A stretch of 64,000 bases of DNA from Pseudomonas sp. PA15(2017) (GTDB taxonomy: Bacteria; Pseudomonadota; Gammaproteobacteria; Pseudomonadales; Pseudomonadaceae), in contig NZ_MSXV01000053.1 in the NCBI RefSeq assembly GCF_001945395.1, positions 1 through 64,000 on the forward strand, written 5' to 3'. The stretch's first letter is position 1. The number at the start of each line of letters is the position of its first letter. Shown one piece after another: positions 1 to 6,547 of the stretch. The notes under the pieces were generated by a model. The model searched no databases. It had not been told where the DNA came from and saw only the letters and a list, made by a program, of their open reading frames with translations. A program made the translations under genes and the position numbers.

Positions 1-468
1 ACGGAAATAGCCACACTGGAAGGCAAGCTCTTCCTATGCGTGGTGCTTGACCTGTACAGCAAGCTGGTGATCGGTTGATCGATGCATCACCGTCAGGATC
101 GGCAGATGGTGATTCGAGCGGTGGAGATGGCGATCTGGCAGCGCCAGGGTGACTGGTCGGTGATCCTGCATTCGGATCGCGGCAGCCAATTCACCAGCGC
201 TGACTACCAGCGTTTTCTGAATCGCAATACGCTGGTCTGCAGCATGAGTGCCGTCGGGCATTGCGGCGACAACGCTGCCTGTGAAGGCCTCTTCGGTCAG
301 CTTAAGCGGGAGCGCGTTGCCCATCAGTCGTATCAAACTCGTGATGAAGCACGGGCAGATTTATTCGACTACATCGAACGGTTTCATAACCCACGAATGC
401 GTCGTAGAGTCGCCCGGCAAGACCTGAAGTTTTCAGCCCTTTTCAAACCGTCCGTGGAAATGGGGTAG
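1..468 (+). pseudogene. IS3-family transposase OrfB, 3' part, interrupted by a stop codon
   Basis: This is the integrase-core (DDE, rve) part of an IS3-family transposase, the subunit that cuts and joins transposon ends. The frame is open from base 1 but broken by TGA at 76-78, where related elements have Trp after the segment LYSKLVIG. Downstream the frame continues intact with HSDRGSQF (second catalytic Asp), DNAACEGLFGQLKRE (catalytic Glu) and the C-terminal FHNPRMRRR segment. The first catalytic Asp would lie left of the window. The 5' half is off the edge, so whether orfA survives is unknown. The IS right end is probably within about 10 bp of the stop codon. Confidence 0.85.
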
Positions 469-600
469 AACCCGTCACTCTGGCGGATAGGCCTTGAATA
501 CCTCAGGCGCTCGGCCAGCGATTTATCTTGTTCGGCACTCGCCAGGATGGAGCTATTGCTGCGTGACGAGGTACACCAGCAAGCTCAGGCGTTGGAGTAG
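469..600 (+). other. Possible gene remnant downstream of the IS
   Basis: An open stretch in the same frame as the transposase runs from the transposase stop to TAG at 598. It reads like the C-terminus of a host protein (RSASDLSCSALARMELLLRD, ending QQAQALE). It may be the 3' end of a gene disrupted by the IS. I do not recognise the family, and the call rests only on the open frame and ordinary amino-acid composition. Confidence 0.2.
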
Positions 601-618
601 ATTTGTGGGGATTCCTCA

Positions 619-632
619 GGAACAGACCCTAG
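619..632. repeat. Solo end of the CTAG-flanked MITE family
   Basis: The 14 bases GGAACAGACCCTAG are identical to the right terminus of the full-length element at 32288-32636. No partner end or internal sequence is visible nearby, so this is a remnant. Its CTAG supplies, on the minus strand, the TAG stop of the TetR gene (CTA at 629-631). Confidence 0.5.
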
Positions 633-1246
633 TGAACAGGAACGGTCGCGGGGGCCGACGGGCTGAGACCCTTAAATAGAACCTCGGCTACCCCACGGAC
701 TTGCCTGGCATGTGCGTCAAGGTCGGGAGACGTTTGCTGAATGAGTTTGGCGAATAGAAACCCGCAGTAATCATTCAGGAAATCAGCGACGAAGCCCGCG
801 TCAAAATCCTGGTTGAGCATGCCACGGCCCTGCAGTTCGCGGAGCAGATCAGCAACCTGCGAAGCTAAACGCTGGCTCACTGCATTCATGCCAGGCGTGA
901 ACCCAAACGCCAGGATTTCTCTCCAGATCGATAGTGGAAGGGCTTCGAGTTCCCGTCTCATCACTGCCGCCTGAAGACTGCACAAAGCGTCGACAGCATT
1001 ATCGAAATGTGCCAGTTGCTGTCGGATATCACTGATGGCGGCACGATCCGCTCGGTCGACCAAGGCTAAGAGAATCTCCTGCTTGTTGCCGAAATAGTTG
1101 AATACAGTAGGTGTGGAGACGCCTGCAGCCTTGGCAACTTGCTCAACGGTGGTGGTACTAAATCCGTTGCTGTCGAACAGCACCAGGGCCGCGCCGAGAA
1201 TGGCTTCTCGACGCTGCTCCCTTTGCTTTTCTCTCAATCCGGCCAT
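629..1246 (-). CDS. TetR/AcrR-family transcriptional regulator
   Basis: A ligand-responsive repressor. The N-terminal helix-turn-helix is clear: REAILGAALVLFDSNGF, then TTTVEQVAKAAGVSTPTVFN and YFGNKQEIL, at about residues 12-58. The rest is the variable helical ligand-binding and dimerisation domain. The ATG at 1246 is preferred because GGGGAGAA lies just upstream; a TTG at 1261 would add five residues. It faces away from the SDR gene at 1558, its likely target, and a perfect AT palindrome lies in the shared upstream region. The stop codon coincides with a repeat terminus, so the C-terminal tail may have been changed by that insertion. The ligand is unknown. Confidence 0.85.
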   Translation of the reverse strand: MAGLREKQREQRREAILGAALVLFDSNGFSTTTVEQVAKAAGVSTPTVFNYFGNKQEILLALVDRADRAAISDIRQQLAHFDNAVDALCSLQAAVMRRELEALPLSIWREILAFGFTPGMNAVSQRLASQVADLLRELQGRGMLNQDFDAGFVADFLNDYCGFLFAKLIQQTSPDLDAHARQVRGVAEVLFKGLSPSAPATVPVH

Positions 1247-1302
1247 ATTTCTCCCCACCAAGCCCTAATCGTAAAAACAAACCCATATTATCTTATGCTC
1301 GA

Positions 1303-1314
1303 TAAAATATTTTA
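1303..1314. promoter_or_regulatory. Candidate TetR operator
   Basis: TAAAATATTTTA is a perfect 12-bp palindrome in an AT-rich patch 57 bp upstream of the tetR ATG, in the divergent tetR/SDR gap. Its position fits an autoregulatory operator. The link to this regulator is inferred from location only. Confidence 0.35.
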
Positions 1315-1319
1315 CCTGG

Positions 1320-1554
1320 CTACACCGTAGCGCCGGATCTGCACCCAGAACTTGGGGATTGCGCGCCGGAACCAGATCGAGAAGGTCTTTCCTTGAGATC
1401 ATTACACCGCCAGTCCCCGCCGCGAACGCCACTACCCTGCTGGCAATACCGACGCCGATGACTCTGGAGCGTACCCGAGTGATCGTCGACAAGCTCACTG
1501 AACGTGCTGCTCTGAATCGCAGTCATACGAGCACCCGGCCAGTCCTCGAGGTAG
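1320..1554. other. GC-rich spacer between tetR and the SDR gene
   Basis: No gene recognised. A minus-strand open stretch (about 1265-1498) contains a run resembling a real protein (VIGVGIASRVVAFAAGTGGV), which could be a degraded gene, but no family is recognised and the start is poor. Confidence 0.3.
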
Positions 1555-1557
1555 ATG

Positions 1558-2328
1558 ATGCGTTTGATACCCGGATTGACTACCGATGCATGCGTGCTGA
1601 TAGCCGGCGCCAGCCGAGGTATCGGCCTGGCCCTGTGCACCGCATTGCTGGCCCGCGATGATGTAACCCAGCTGTGGGCCGTTGCCCGGCAAGCCAGCAC
1701 GTGCGAGGAGCTGGCCGAACTGGCCGAGCGGTACGGGCAGCGCCTGAAGCGGGTCGATTGCGACGCGCGTGATGAGCAATCCCTTGAAGCACTGGCAAGC
1801 GACGTGCGTGGAGAATGCGACCACCTGCACCTTGTCATCAGCACCCTGGGCATCCTTCAGCATGACGGTGCCAAAGCCGAAAAGGCCCTGTCTCAGCTGA
1901 ACCTGGCGAGCCTGCAGGCAACCTTCGCGACCAACACCTTCGCGCCGATCCTGCTGCTCAAGCGCCTGCTGCCGTTACTGCGCAAACAACCCGCCACCTT
2001 CGCAGCGCTCTCCGCCAGGGTCGGCTCCATCGGCGACAATCGCCTGGGCGGCTGGTACAGCTACCGGGCCAGCAAAGCGGCGCTCAACCAACTGCTGCAC
2101 ACGGCCAGCATCGAACTGAAACGCCTCAACCCGGCCTCTACTGTCCTGGCGATCCACCCTGGTACGACTGACACGCAGTTGTCTCAGCCGTTTCAGGCGA
2201 ACGTGCCCGAGGGACAACTATTCGAACCGGCGTTCTCGGCAGATCGCATCATCGAATTGATAGCTGCCCATGGACCGGACGACAGCGGGAGTTTTTGGGC
2301 CTGGGACAACAAGCCGATTGTTTGGTGA
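1558..2328 (+). CDS. Short-chain dehydrogenase/reductase (SDR)
   Basis: An NAD(P)-dependent oxidoreductase with a Rossmann fold. The nucleotide-binding motif GASRGIG is near residue 17. The catalytic motif is YxxxK in WYSYRASKAA, with the upstream Ser in AALSARVGSIGDN. HPGTTDTQLSQPF is the conserved segment after the active site. About 256 residues is normal for a classical SDR, and the sequence resembles the CsgA/sniffer-like group common in pseudomonads. Two ATGs (1555, 1558) follow GAGGT at 1548-1552; the second has better spacing. It lies divergent to the TetR gene, its probable regulator. The substrate cannot be predicted. Confidence 0.85.
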   Translation: MRLIPGLTTDACVLIAGASRGIGLALCTALLARDDVTQLWAVARQASTCEELAELAERYGQRLKRVDCDARDEQSLEALASDVRGECDHLHLVISTLGILQHDGAKAEKALSQLNLASLQATFATNTFAPILLLKRLLPLLRKQPATFAALSARVGSIGDNRLGGWYSYRASKAALNQLLHTASIELKRLNPASTVLAIHPGTTDTQLSQPFQANVPEGQLFEPAFSADRIIELIAAHGPDDSGSFWAWDNKPIVW

Positions 2329-2390
2329 TTGGATTTACTCGGGGATATAAGCGAATATTTCACGAGCGGTTATTCGGCGGCCAAAGGCGG

Positions 2391-2609
2391 TCATTGTGAA
2401 TTGTTCAGGGATGCTTCCAACACGTCGAGAAAGATGCGCATTCGGTGCGACATCTGTTGTCTGGTCGAAAGCACAGCAGTCATGCAAAGTTGCTGGGGTG
2501 CATCCTCCAGCTCCGCCAGCCGCCAGCTAGCATCTTCATAATCGTCCCGAATATCCCGATACTTAAGCCTTGCTAGCCCCAACCCATGTTTGCTTGCGGT
2601 ACACAACAC
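2391..2609 (-). pseudogene. Possible C-terminal remnant of a LysR-type regulator
   Basis: The minus-strand reading ends in VLSTRQQMSHRMRIFLDVLE, which resembles the C-terminal helix region of LysR regulators (RxRxFxDxL). No N-terminal helix-turn-helix is present in this 560-bp gap, so if real it is a truncated relic. Evidence is short and weak. Confidence 0.25.
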
Positions 2610-2888
2610 TTCACGCTGTTCGCAAAGAACAACTCTTTGCTTTTGTAGCCAACTGTTTCACCGTGTTGGTTTTTTTATCGAAAACGTGAGGTAGTTTCCA
2701 TAAGCGCCCTTCATACCGACCAGCGGCGCGCTTGGCGCGATTTCGCCTGCCTATAATCGGTTCGCACTTATGGGTGGACTGAAGATCTAATCGTTTACCC
2801 ATCAGCTATGGATTCGGAATTTCGCTAGTGGCTTTCAATATCCTGGCCGTTTTACTAGGTAGCCTCGAATCTCACATCAGATAAAACC
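2610..2888 (+). promoter_or_regulatory. AT-rich upstream region with a possible promoter
   Basis: This stretch is clearly richer in A+T than the window average. TATAAT at 2752-2757 is a perfect -10 hexamer, about 130 bp before the four-gene operon starting at 2889. The best -35 candidate (TTGGCG at 2732) has only a 14-bp spacer, so the promoter is tentative. No gene is seen here. Confidence 0.3.
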
Positions 2889-3776
2889 ATGAATCTTGTA
2901 TTGCGTATCGCTTGCAAAGGATTGACCTCTCATGAGCAGGGACTGCTTTCTCAGCAACTGAAAATGCTCAAAGGTCGCACAGCGTACAGATGGGACTATG
3001 TAGGGGAGAGCGAGCAGGCTGAACTCAGGATCCTGCGTCGTCCTGACGAGCTTGGCGGCCGCGCGCAGGTGCAGAACCTTGTCGACGGCCAACTATACCC
3101 GGCATGCGCCATAGAGTGGCCATTACGCTTGTTCGGCCTTCTTGAGTTACTGGTTGAATTCGAAAAACGGCCGCATCCTGAGGAGCCCCCCGTCCTAGGG
3201 CTTTGTGAGCAGTTAGCAGGTTTATCCGCAGGCAGTCTATACCGACTTAGTGATGACCTGATCATCGCACCTGGTGCTGATCTGGTGCTAACCCGCCATG
3301 ATGATTTCGAGGCCACCTTGCAGCGCTTCTCTGGCCTTGTGAAGGTATCTGCTCCCGAAGGGCTTGTTCCGATTAGCGAGTTGTCTCAGTTTCCTATACG
3401 GCATTCCTTCAAAAAGCTGCTTTGGTCACTAGCACTGGGGGGCGGAACCCGTGTTGACAGCGAGTTGCGCGCTGCCAACACGACCTTTCGCTTAAAAGCC
3501 TGGCCGCTGCTCGGCGAATGGCAGAGCTCCCCCCCGCTGCTTCGGCTCGCGGCCCTATATACCCGTAGGTTCGCCAGTATTGAGCGCGGCATGGCATTTT
3601 CAGGCGCAAGCTGCGAGCAGGTGCAGTCTTTCCTATTTGCCTGCAAGTGTTGCGGCATTGGGCTGGAAGCGCGCGTAGAGCAGCAAGCGACGGTCGCCGC
3701 TCCCTCTGAACTAACACTGTTGCAGCGTTTACGTATGCGCCTTGGCTTGAGCTATGGAAAATCGAGACAGGTATGA
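2889..3776 (+). CDS. Unknown protein, first gene of the GTPase/roadblock operon
   Basis: A 295-residue soluble protein that I do not recognise: no signal peptide, membrane segment or familiar catalytic motif is visible. It opens with MNLVLRIACKGLTSHEQ and looks like a small alpha/beta domain, followed by a middle region and a helical C-terminal part. CKCCG near residue 255 is a local Cys cluster but too short for a metal site on its own. The stop overlaps the GTPase start by 4 bases (ATGA), implying translational coupling and a shared function. In actinobacterial conservons the corresponding place holds a sensor kinase; this protein shows no kinase motifs, so it may be an alternative sensor or effector. 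Confidence 0.7.
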   Translation: MNLVLRIACKGLTSHEQGLLSQQLKMLKGRTAYRWDYVGESEQAELRILRRPDELGGRAQVQNLVDGQLYPACAIEWPLRLFGLLELLVEFEKRPHPEEPPVLGLCEQLAGLSAGSLYRLSDDLIIAPGADLVLTRHDDFEATLQRFSGLVKVSAPEGLVPISELSQFPIRHSFKKLLWSLALGGGTRVDSELRAANTTFRLKAWPLLGEWQSSPPLLRLAALYTRRFASIERGMAFSGASCEQVQSFLFACKCCGIGLEARVEQQATVAAPSELTLLQRLRMRLGLSYGKSRQV

Positions 3777-4309
3777 AGATTCTTTTCATCGGCCCCATGG
3801 GCTCGGGCAAGACAACGGCCATCAATGCGGTGAGCGACATCGATGCGGTTTCTACCGAGGCCGAGAACAACGACCTGGAACTCAATGGCAAGGCGATGAC
3901 TACGGTGGCCATGGACTATGGCGAGATTCACCTGAGCGACGGGGAGATCGTTGCCCTATACGGCATCCCCGGACAGGTGCGTTTTGATTTCATGTGGTCG
4001 ATCCTGGCCGAAGGTGCTATGGGCGCTGTGCTATTGCTCGATCACGGCGACAGGGATGCATGCGGTCAACTGGCGATCTATCTCGACGCCTTCCCTGAAT
4101 TGGTGAGCCGTGGTGCGCTGGTCATCGGTATAGGTCATACCTGCCTACCCGCAGCACAGGTATTAGCACCTTATCAGGAGGTCTTACGCCAACGCGACTT
4201 AGCACTGCCTCTGTTTCATACGGATGTGCGCAAGCGCTCCAACGTACTTCTGCTTATCGAGTCGCTGATTGCCAATGCCGAAGTCAACCAAATAATGGAG
4301 AACCTCTAG
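3773..4309 (+). CDS. Ras/MglA-like small GTPase (conservon CvnD-like)
   Basis: A 178-residue G-domain protein. The P-loop is GPMGSGKTT (residues 7-15). TTVAMDYGEI contains the switch-I Thr, in the form typical of MglA and conservon GTPases. The G3 motif is GIPGQVRF, with Gly replacing the usual Asp/Thr before PGQ. At the place where NKxD or THxD should give guanine specificity the sequence reads VIGIGHTCLP, with no Asp. Such GTPases switch state with roadblock partners, and two roadblock genes follow immediately. In Myxococcus the MglA/MglB pair sets cell polarity; in Streptomyces conservons act with sensor kinases. Function here is inferred only to this level. Confidence 0.85.
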   Translation: MKILFIGPMGSGKTTAINAVSDIDAVSTEAENNDLELNGKAMTTVAMDYGEIHLSDGEIVALYGIPGQVRFDFMWSILAEGAMGAVLLLDHGDRDACGQLAIYLDAFPELVSRGALVIGIGHTCLPAAQVLAPYQEVLRQRDLALPLFHTDVRKRSNVLLLIESLIANAEVNQIMENL

Positions 4310-4311
4310 TC

Positions 4312-4752
4312 ATGTCTCAGGCCACTGCCACGCTGCGAAGCCTTTGCGTGCAGCACCTTCAGGAGCTGAAAGATGGCACCGAACACTTGGTCATGGCCGC
4401 AGTGTCTTCGTCCGACGGCTTCCCCATCGCATTGCTCGATGCAGAGCCCCAGTTGGGGCGCAAGGCGACGGCTATGGCGGCGGCACTTGATGGCCTAAGC
4501 AAATCGATTGCCAGGGAGTTCGCCCTCGGCGGTATCGAAGGCACAGTGCTGGAATGCGAGTTTGGCCTGGTGTTATGCCGACAGGTGCACACACCCAAGC
4601 GCAATCTGGTGCTGATAATTATCATGAGCAAGGACGTAACCTACGGACATGCTCTTTGGGCAATAAAAAATGCGGCCAGAGCCCTGGCTACCTCACTGCA
4701 GGCGTCCATTGAAGTTGGCGCCGTACCTACATTTACCAATGTTAAGGAATGA
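4312..4752 (+). CDS. Roadblock/LC7 domain protein (MglB/CvnB-like)
   Basis: A 146-residue cytoplasmic protein with the roadblock/LC7 pattern: an N-terminal helix, then a strand with AAVSSSDGFPIALLDA, a long helix AAALDGLSKSIAREF and the strands GTVLECEFGLVLCR and LVLIIIMSK. Members dimerise and bind or activate small Ras-like GTPases. It starts 2 bp after the GTPase gene, so the two are almost certainly co-translated and probably physical partners. Confidence 0.8.
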   Translation: MSQATATLRSLCVQHLQELKDGTEHLVMAAVSSSDGFPIALLDAEPQLGRKATAMAAALDGLSKSIAREFALGGIEGTVLECEFGLVLCRQVHTPKRNLVLIIIMSKDVTYGHALWAIKNAARALATSLQASIEVGAVPTFTNVKE

Positions 4753-4755
4753 TTT

Positions 4756-5115
4756 GTGGCTACCATTACTGAAAATCTCAACCAGTTGCTCGAAGTCGAT
4801 GGTGCGCTAGCTGCGGCCGTTGTTGACTACTCCAGCGGCATGCTACTGGGTTCGGTGGGGCAGGGCATCGACTTGGATATTGCTGCAGGCGGTAACACTG
4901 AAGTCGTTCGTGCCAAGTTGAAGACCATGAAGATGTTGGGCCTCGACGAGAACATTGAGGATATCCTGATCACCCTCGGCACGCAGTACCATCTGATCCG
5001 TCCACTCACGAGCACTAAGGAACTGTTCATGTATTACGTGCTGGATCGCTCAAAAGCTAACCTGGCTTTGGCTCGGCGCAAACTGCAATTAGTTGAAAGT
5101 CAAATCGCCATTTAA
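4756..5115 (+). CDS. Second roadblock-like protein of the GTPase operon
   Basis: A 119-residue protein starting with GTG, 3 bp after the previous stop. ALAAAVVDYSSGMLLGS followed by NTEVVRAKLKTMKMLGL fits a short roadblock/LC7 fold. The strand segment IEDILITLGTQYHLIRPL and YYVLDRSKANLALARRKL complete it. Base composition is lower in GC than in neighbouring core genes. It probably pairs with the first roadblock protein or serves as a second regulator of the GTPase. Confidence 0.7.
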   Translation: MATITENLNQLLEVDGALAAAVVDYSSGMLLGSVGQGIDLDIAAGGNTEVVRAKLKTMKMLGLDENIEDILITLGTQYHLIRPLTSTKELFMYYVLDRSKANLALARRKLQLVESQIAI

Positions 5116-5316
5116 CCGAGAATTATCAAATACGAGAATTTGGATTGAGCTGTCGTAGGCTAGACGCAGCGGCCATAGATCTATCCAATTCTGCCGATTC
5201 CCTGTCCGTCAATATGCAGCAGGGTCTGCAAGTTATCTATGGACTGGATCGGCCGCTAACCCGCCTTGCTGTTCCCGAACTTGCCGTCACCCTTACCTCG
5301 CGCTAAAGTCCCGCCC
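5116..5316. other. Spacer after the GTPase operon
   Basis: No gene or clear terminator is visible directly after the operon; the recognisable structured leader begins at 5317. Confidence 0.4.
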
Positions 5317-5401
5317 GTCACGGTAAATCCCGTGACCGGGTGTGGTAGCCCGATTCACACGAAGGCGCGGTAGCGCCATAGCCGAGAGCAGGCGCTTTTT
5401 T
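5317..5401 (+). promoter_or_regulatory. Structured leader with alternative hairpins (attenuator-like)
   Basis: Three adjacent stems can be read. GTCACGG (5317-5323) pairs with CCGTGAC (5330-5336). CGGG (5337-5340) pairs with CCCG (5349-5352). Then GGCGC (5364-5368) pairs with GCGCC (5373-5377), but the same strand as AGCGCC (5372-5377) can instead pair with GGCGCT (5391-5396), which runs into six T at 5396-5401. The latter is an intrinsic terminator and the former its antiterminator, the arrangement seen in attenuators and riboswitches. The ligand or trigger is unknown. The controlled genes would be those at 5647 and 5882. Confidence 0.5.
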
Positions 5402-5558
5402 GTGTCTGTTGCTTTCTCGTGCAGTTATGGCGGGCCGTGTGAGGCAGGCTTCGGCCTGGCCGGCCTTCCTTCGTGAGTCGGTCTACCACCCTTGCACGGT
5501 CCGCCTCCATATCGTGTGGTAGCGAATGGAACGCGGCTCCTTAAATTCACGAAGGAGC
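5339..5558. repeat. Three copies of a GTGGTAG/CACGAAGG motif, the middle one inverted
   Basis: Copy 1 (5339-5367) and copy 3 (5513-5558) read GTGTGGTAGC ... TTCAC(AC)GAAGG on the plus strand. Copy 2 (5464-5491) is the same motif reversed (CCTTCCTTCGTGAGTCGG to CTACCACCC). In RNA, copy 2 could pair with either copy 1 or copy 3, adding long-range alternatives to the local hairpins. Copy 3 also holds GCTCCTT (5536-5542) pairing with AAGGAGC (5552-5558), which hides a Shine-Dalgarno-like AAGGAG. Confidence 0.55.
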
Positions 5559-5567
5559 ATAAGGAAA

Positions 5568-5660
5568 ATGCACTATCCCCCTTTTACCCGAGGGCACCGC
5601 CCTGGGCTGCAAGCCGTCTTGTCCGCTTCCATTCTGGAGGTGCCGCATGAACCGATCTGA
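5568..5660 (+). CDS. Possible 30-residue leader peptide ORF
   Basis: An ATG at 5568 follows AAGGAG (5552-5557) and AAGG (5561-5564) and opens a frame of 30 codons. The frame ends with TGA at 5658-5660, overlapping the start of the next gene (ATG 5647) by 14 bases. The peptide starts MHYPPFTRGHRPG and is not recognised. Its ribosome site lies in the hairpin of the preceding leader, so it could be a regulatory leader ORF or simply a chance frame. Confidence 0.3.
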   Translation: MHYPPFTRGHRPGLQAVLSASILEVPHEPI

Positions 5661-5889
5661 ATCCGTCGTTATCCCCTTCCCTACTCCGCCAAACCCACTG
5701 CTCAGCCAGGTGGCCGATGATTATTCGGTGCTGGCCGCCGCCGAGTATCAGGCTGCGTTGCTGGCAAAGTTGCTCAGGCGTATGCCAGAGCAGGAGCTAG
5801 CGGATATCAGCAACGCGATGCTCAGCGAGCTGGTGGTGCTGTACCGAAAGGCCATCAACCAGGCACAGGGGAGGGCCAGACATGAGTGA
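5647..5889 (+). CDS. Small hypothetical protein upstream of the QslA-like gene
   Basis: An 80-residue protein with a Pro-rich start (VVIPFPTPPNPLL) followed by a predicted helical body (YQAALLAKLLRRMPEQELAD and a second helix). The ribosome site TGGAGG (about 5635-5640) is well placed. It overlaps the next gene by 8 bases, so the two are coupled. It is not recognised beyond resembling short hypothetical proteins of pseudomonads. The long structured leader precedes it. Confidence 0.65.
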   Translation: MNRSESVVIPFPTPPNPLLSQVADDYSVLAAAEYQAALLAKLLRRMPEQELADISNAMLSELVVLYRKAINQAQGRARHE

Positions 5890-6184
5890 AGGCCAACAGC
5901 ACCTCGCCTACCTGCCAGCCCATGACGGGCACGGGGCGGCCACCTTCGGCTTGAGCGAGAACTGCCAGGCGAGCTTCACCCATGGCGCCCAACAGGCGCA
6001 GGCCTGGCTGGACGACGGCAACAGCGGCTGGCTATGGACGGGCCTGCTGCTGGAACGCCAGCAGTTCCCGCCCGGTGCGCAGCGCCACGCCTTCGAGCTG
6101 GGCTTTCTCAGCCGTATTCACCAACGCCTGTGCTCGCCCTTGGGTGGCGGGCACTTGGCCAGACGGACGGAGCTGCAGTTGTAA
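5882..6184 (+). CDS. qslA: QslA-like LasR antiactivator-domain protein
   Basis: A 100-residue protein whose core WLDDGNSGWLWTGLLLERQQ to FELGFLSRIHQRLC matches what I recall of the QslA family. In P. aeruginosa, QslA binds the quorum-sensing regulator LasR and stops it dimerising. No LasR/LasI pair is in this window, so the target here is unknown; many pseudomonads carry QslA-domain proteins without LasR. It overlaps the preceding small gene and is followed by a terminator hairpin. Family assignment is from memory. Confidence 0.6.
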   Translation: MSEGQQHLAYLPAHDGHGAATFGLSENCQASFTHGAQQAQAWLDDGNSGWLWTGLLLERQQFPPGAQRHAFELGFLSRIHQRLCSPLGGGHLARRTELQL

Positions 6185-6191
6185 GCCAAGG

Positions 6192-6220
6192 GCGATGGGC
6201 TGCAGTAGGTAGCCCATCGC
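6192..6220 (+). terminator. Hairpin after the QslA-like gene
   Basis: GCGATGGGCT (6192-6201) and AGCCCATCGC (6211-6220) form a perfect 10-bp stem with a 9-base loop, starting 8 bp after the stop and followed by TTGTTG. It is a likely intrinsic terminator with a weak T tract. Confidence 0.6.
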
Positions 6221-6547
6221 TTGTTGCTCGTTCACGTGCAGCGCACCGGGGTATCGATGCACGGTGTGTGGGGTATTGCAAATGATCGGCTTGAAACGGA
6301 CACTGCGTCGCTAGAGCCCGATGTACAACCGTGCACCTCAGTCAAGACCTGCTGCCGACACTCACCCTATTAGGGCTTCAGACCCGAGAGCATGGAAACT
6401 CCGTTTTCCGGCCTGGTGGAGCCTGTTCAGGTGCACCGCTTGTGATGAGTGCAATAGAGGGCCTGCGTATTGGCCTTCGACCAACAGCAGCCAAAACCAG
6501 CGTAGTACCTTGCACAACGGTCACTGGACGATCACGTAGCCAGTCAC
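6221..6547. other. Spacer without a recognised gene
   Basis: This gap lies between the QslA terminator and the 3' end of the convergent AraC gene. Open frames exist, but none has a good ribosome site or recognisable protein sequence. Confidence 0.4.

Noticed and set aside
1..30. Loss of the first catalytic Asp of the IS3 transposase (reads TEI)
   Set aside because: In this IS group the catalytic Asp lies a few residues earlier (GDITEI), outside the window, so no loss can be claimed.
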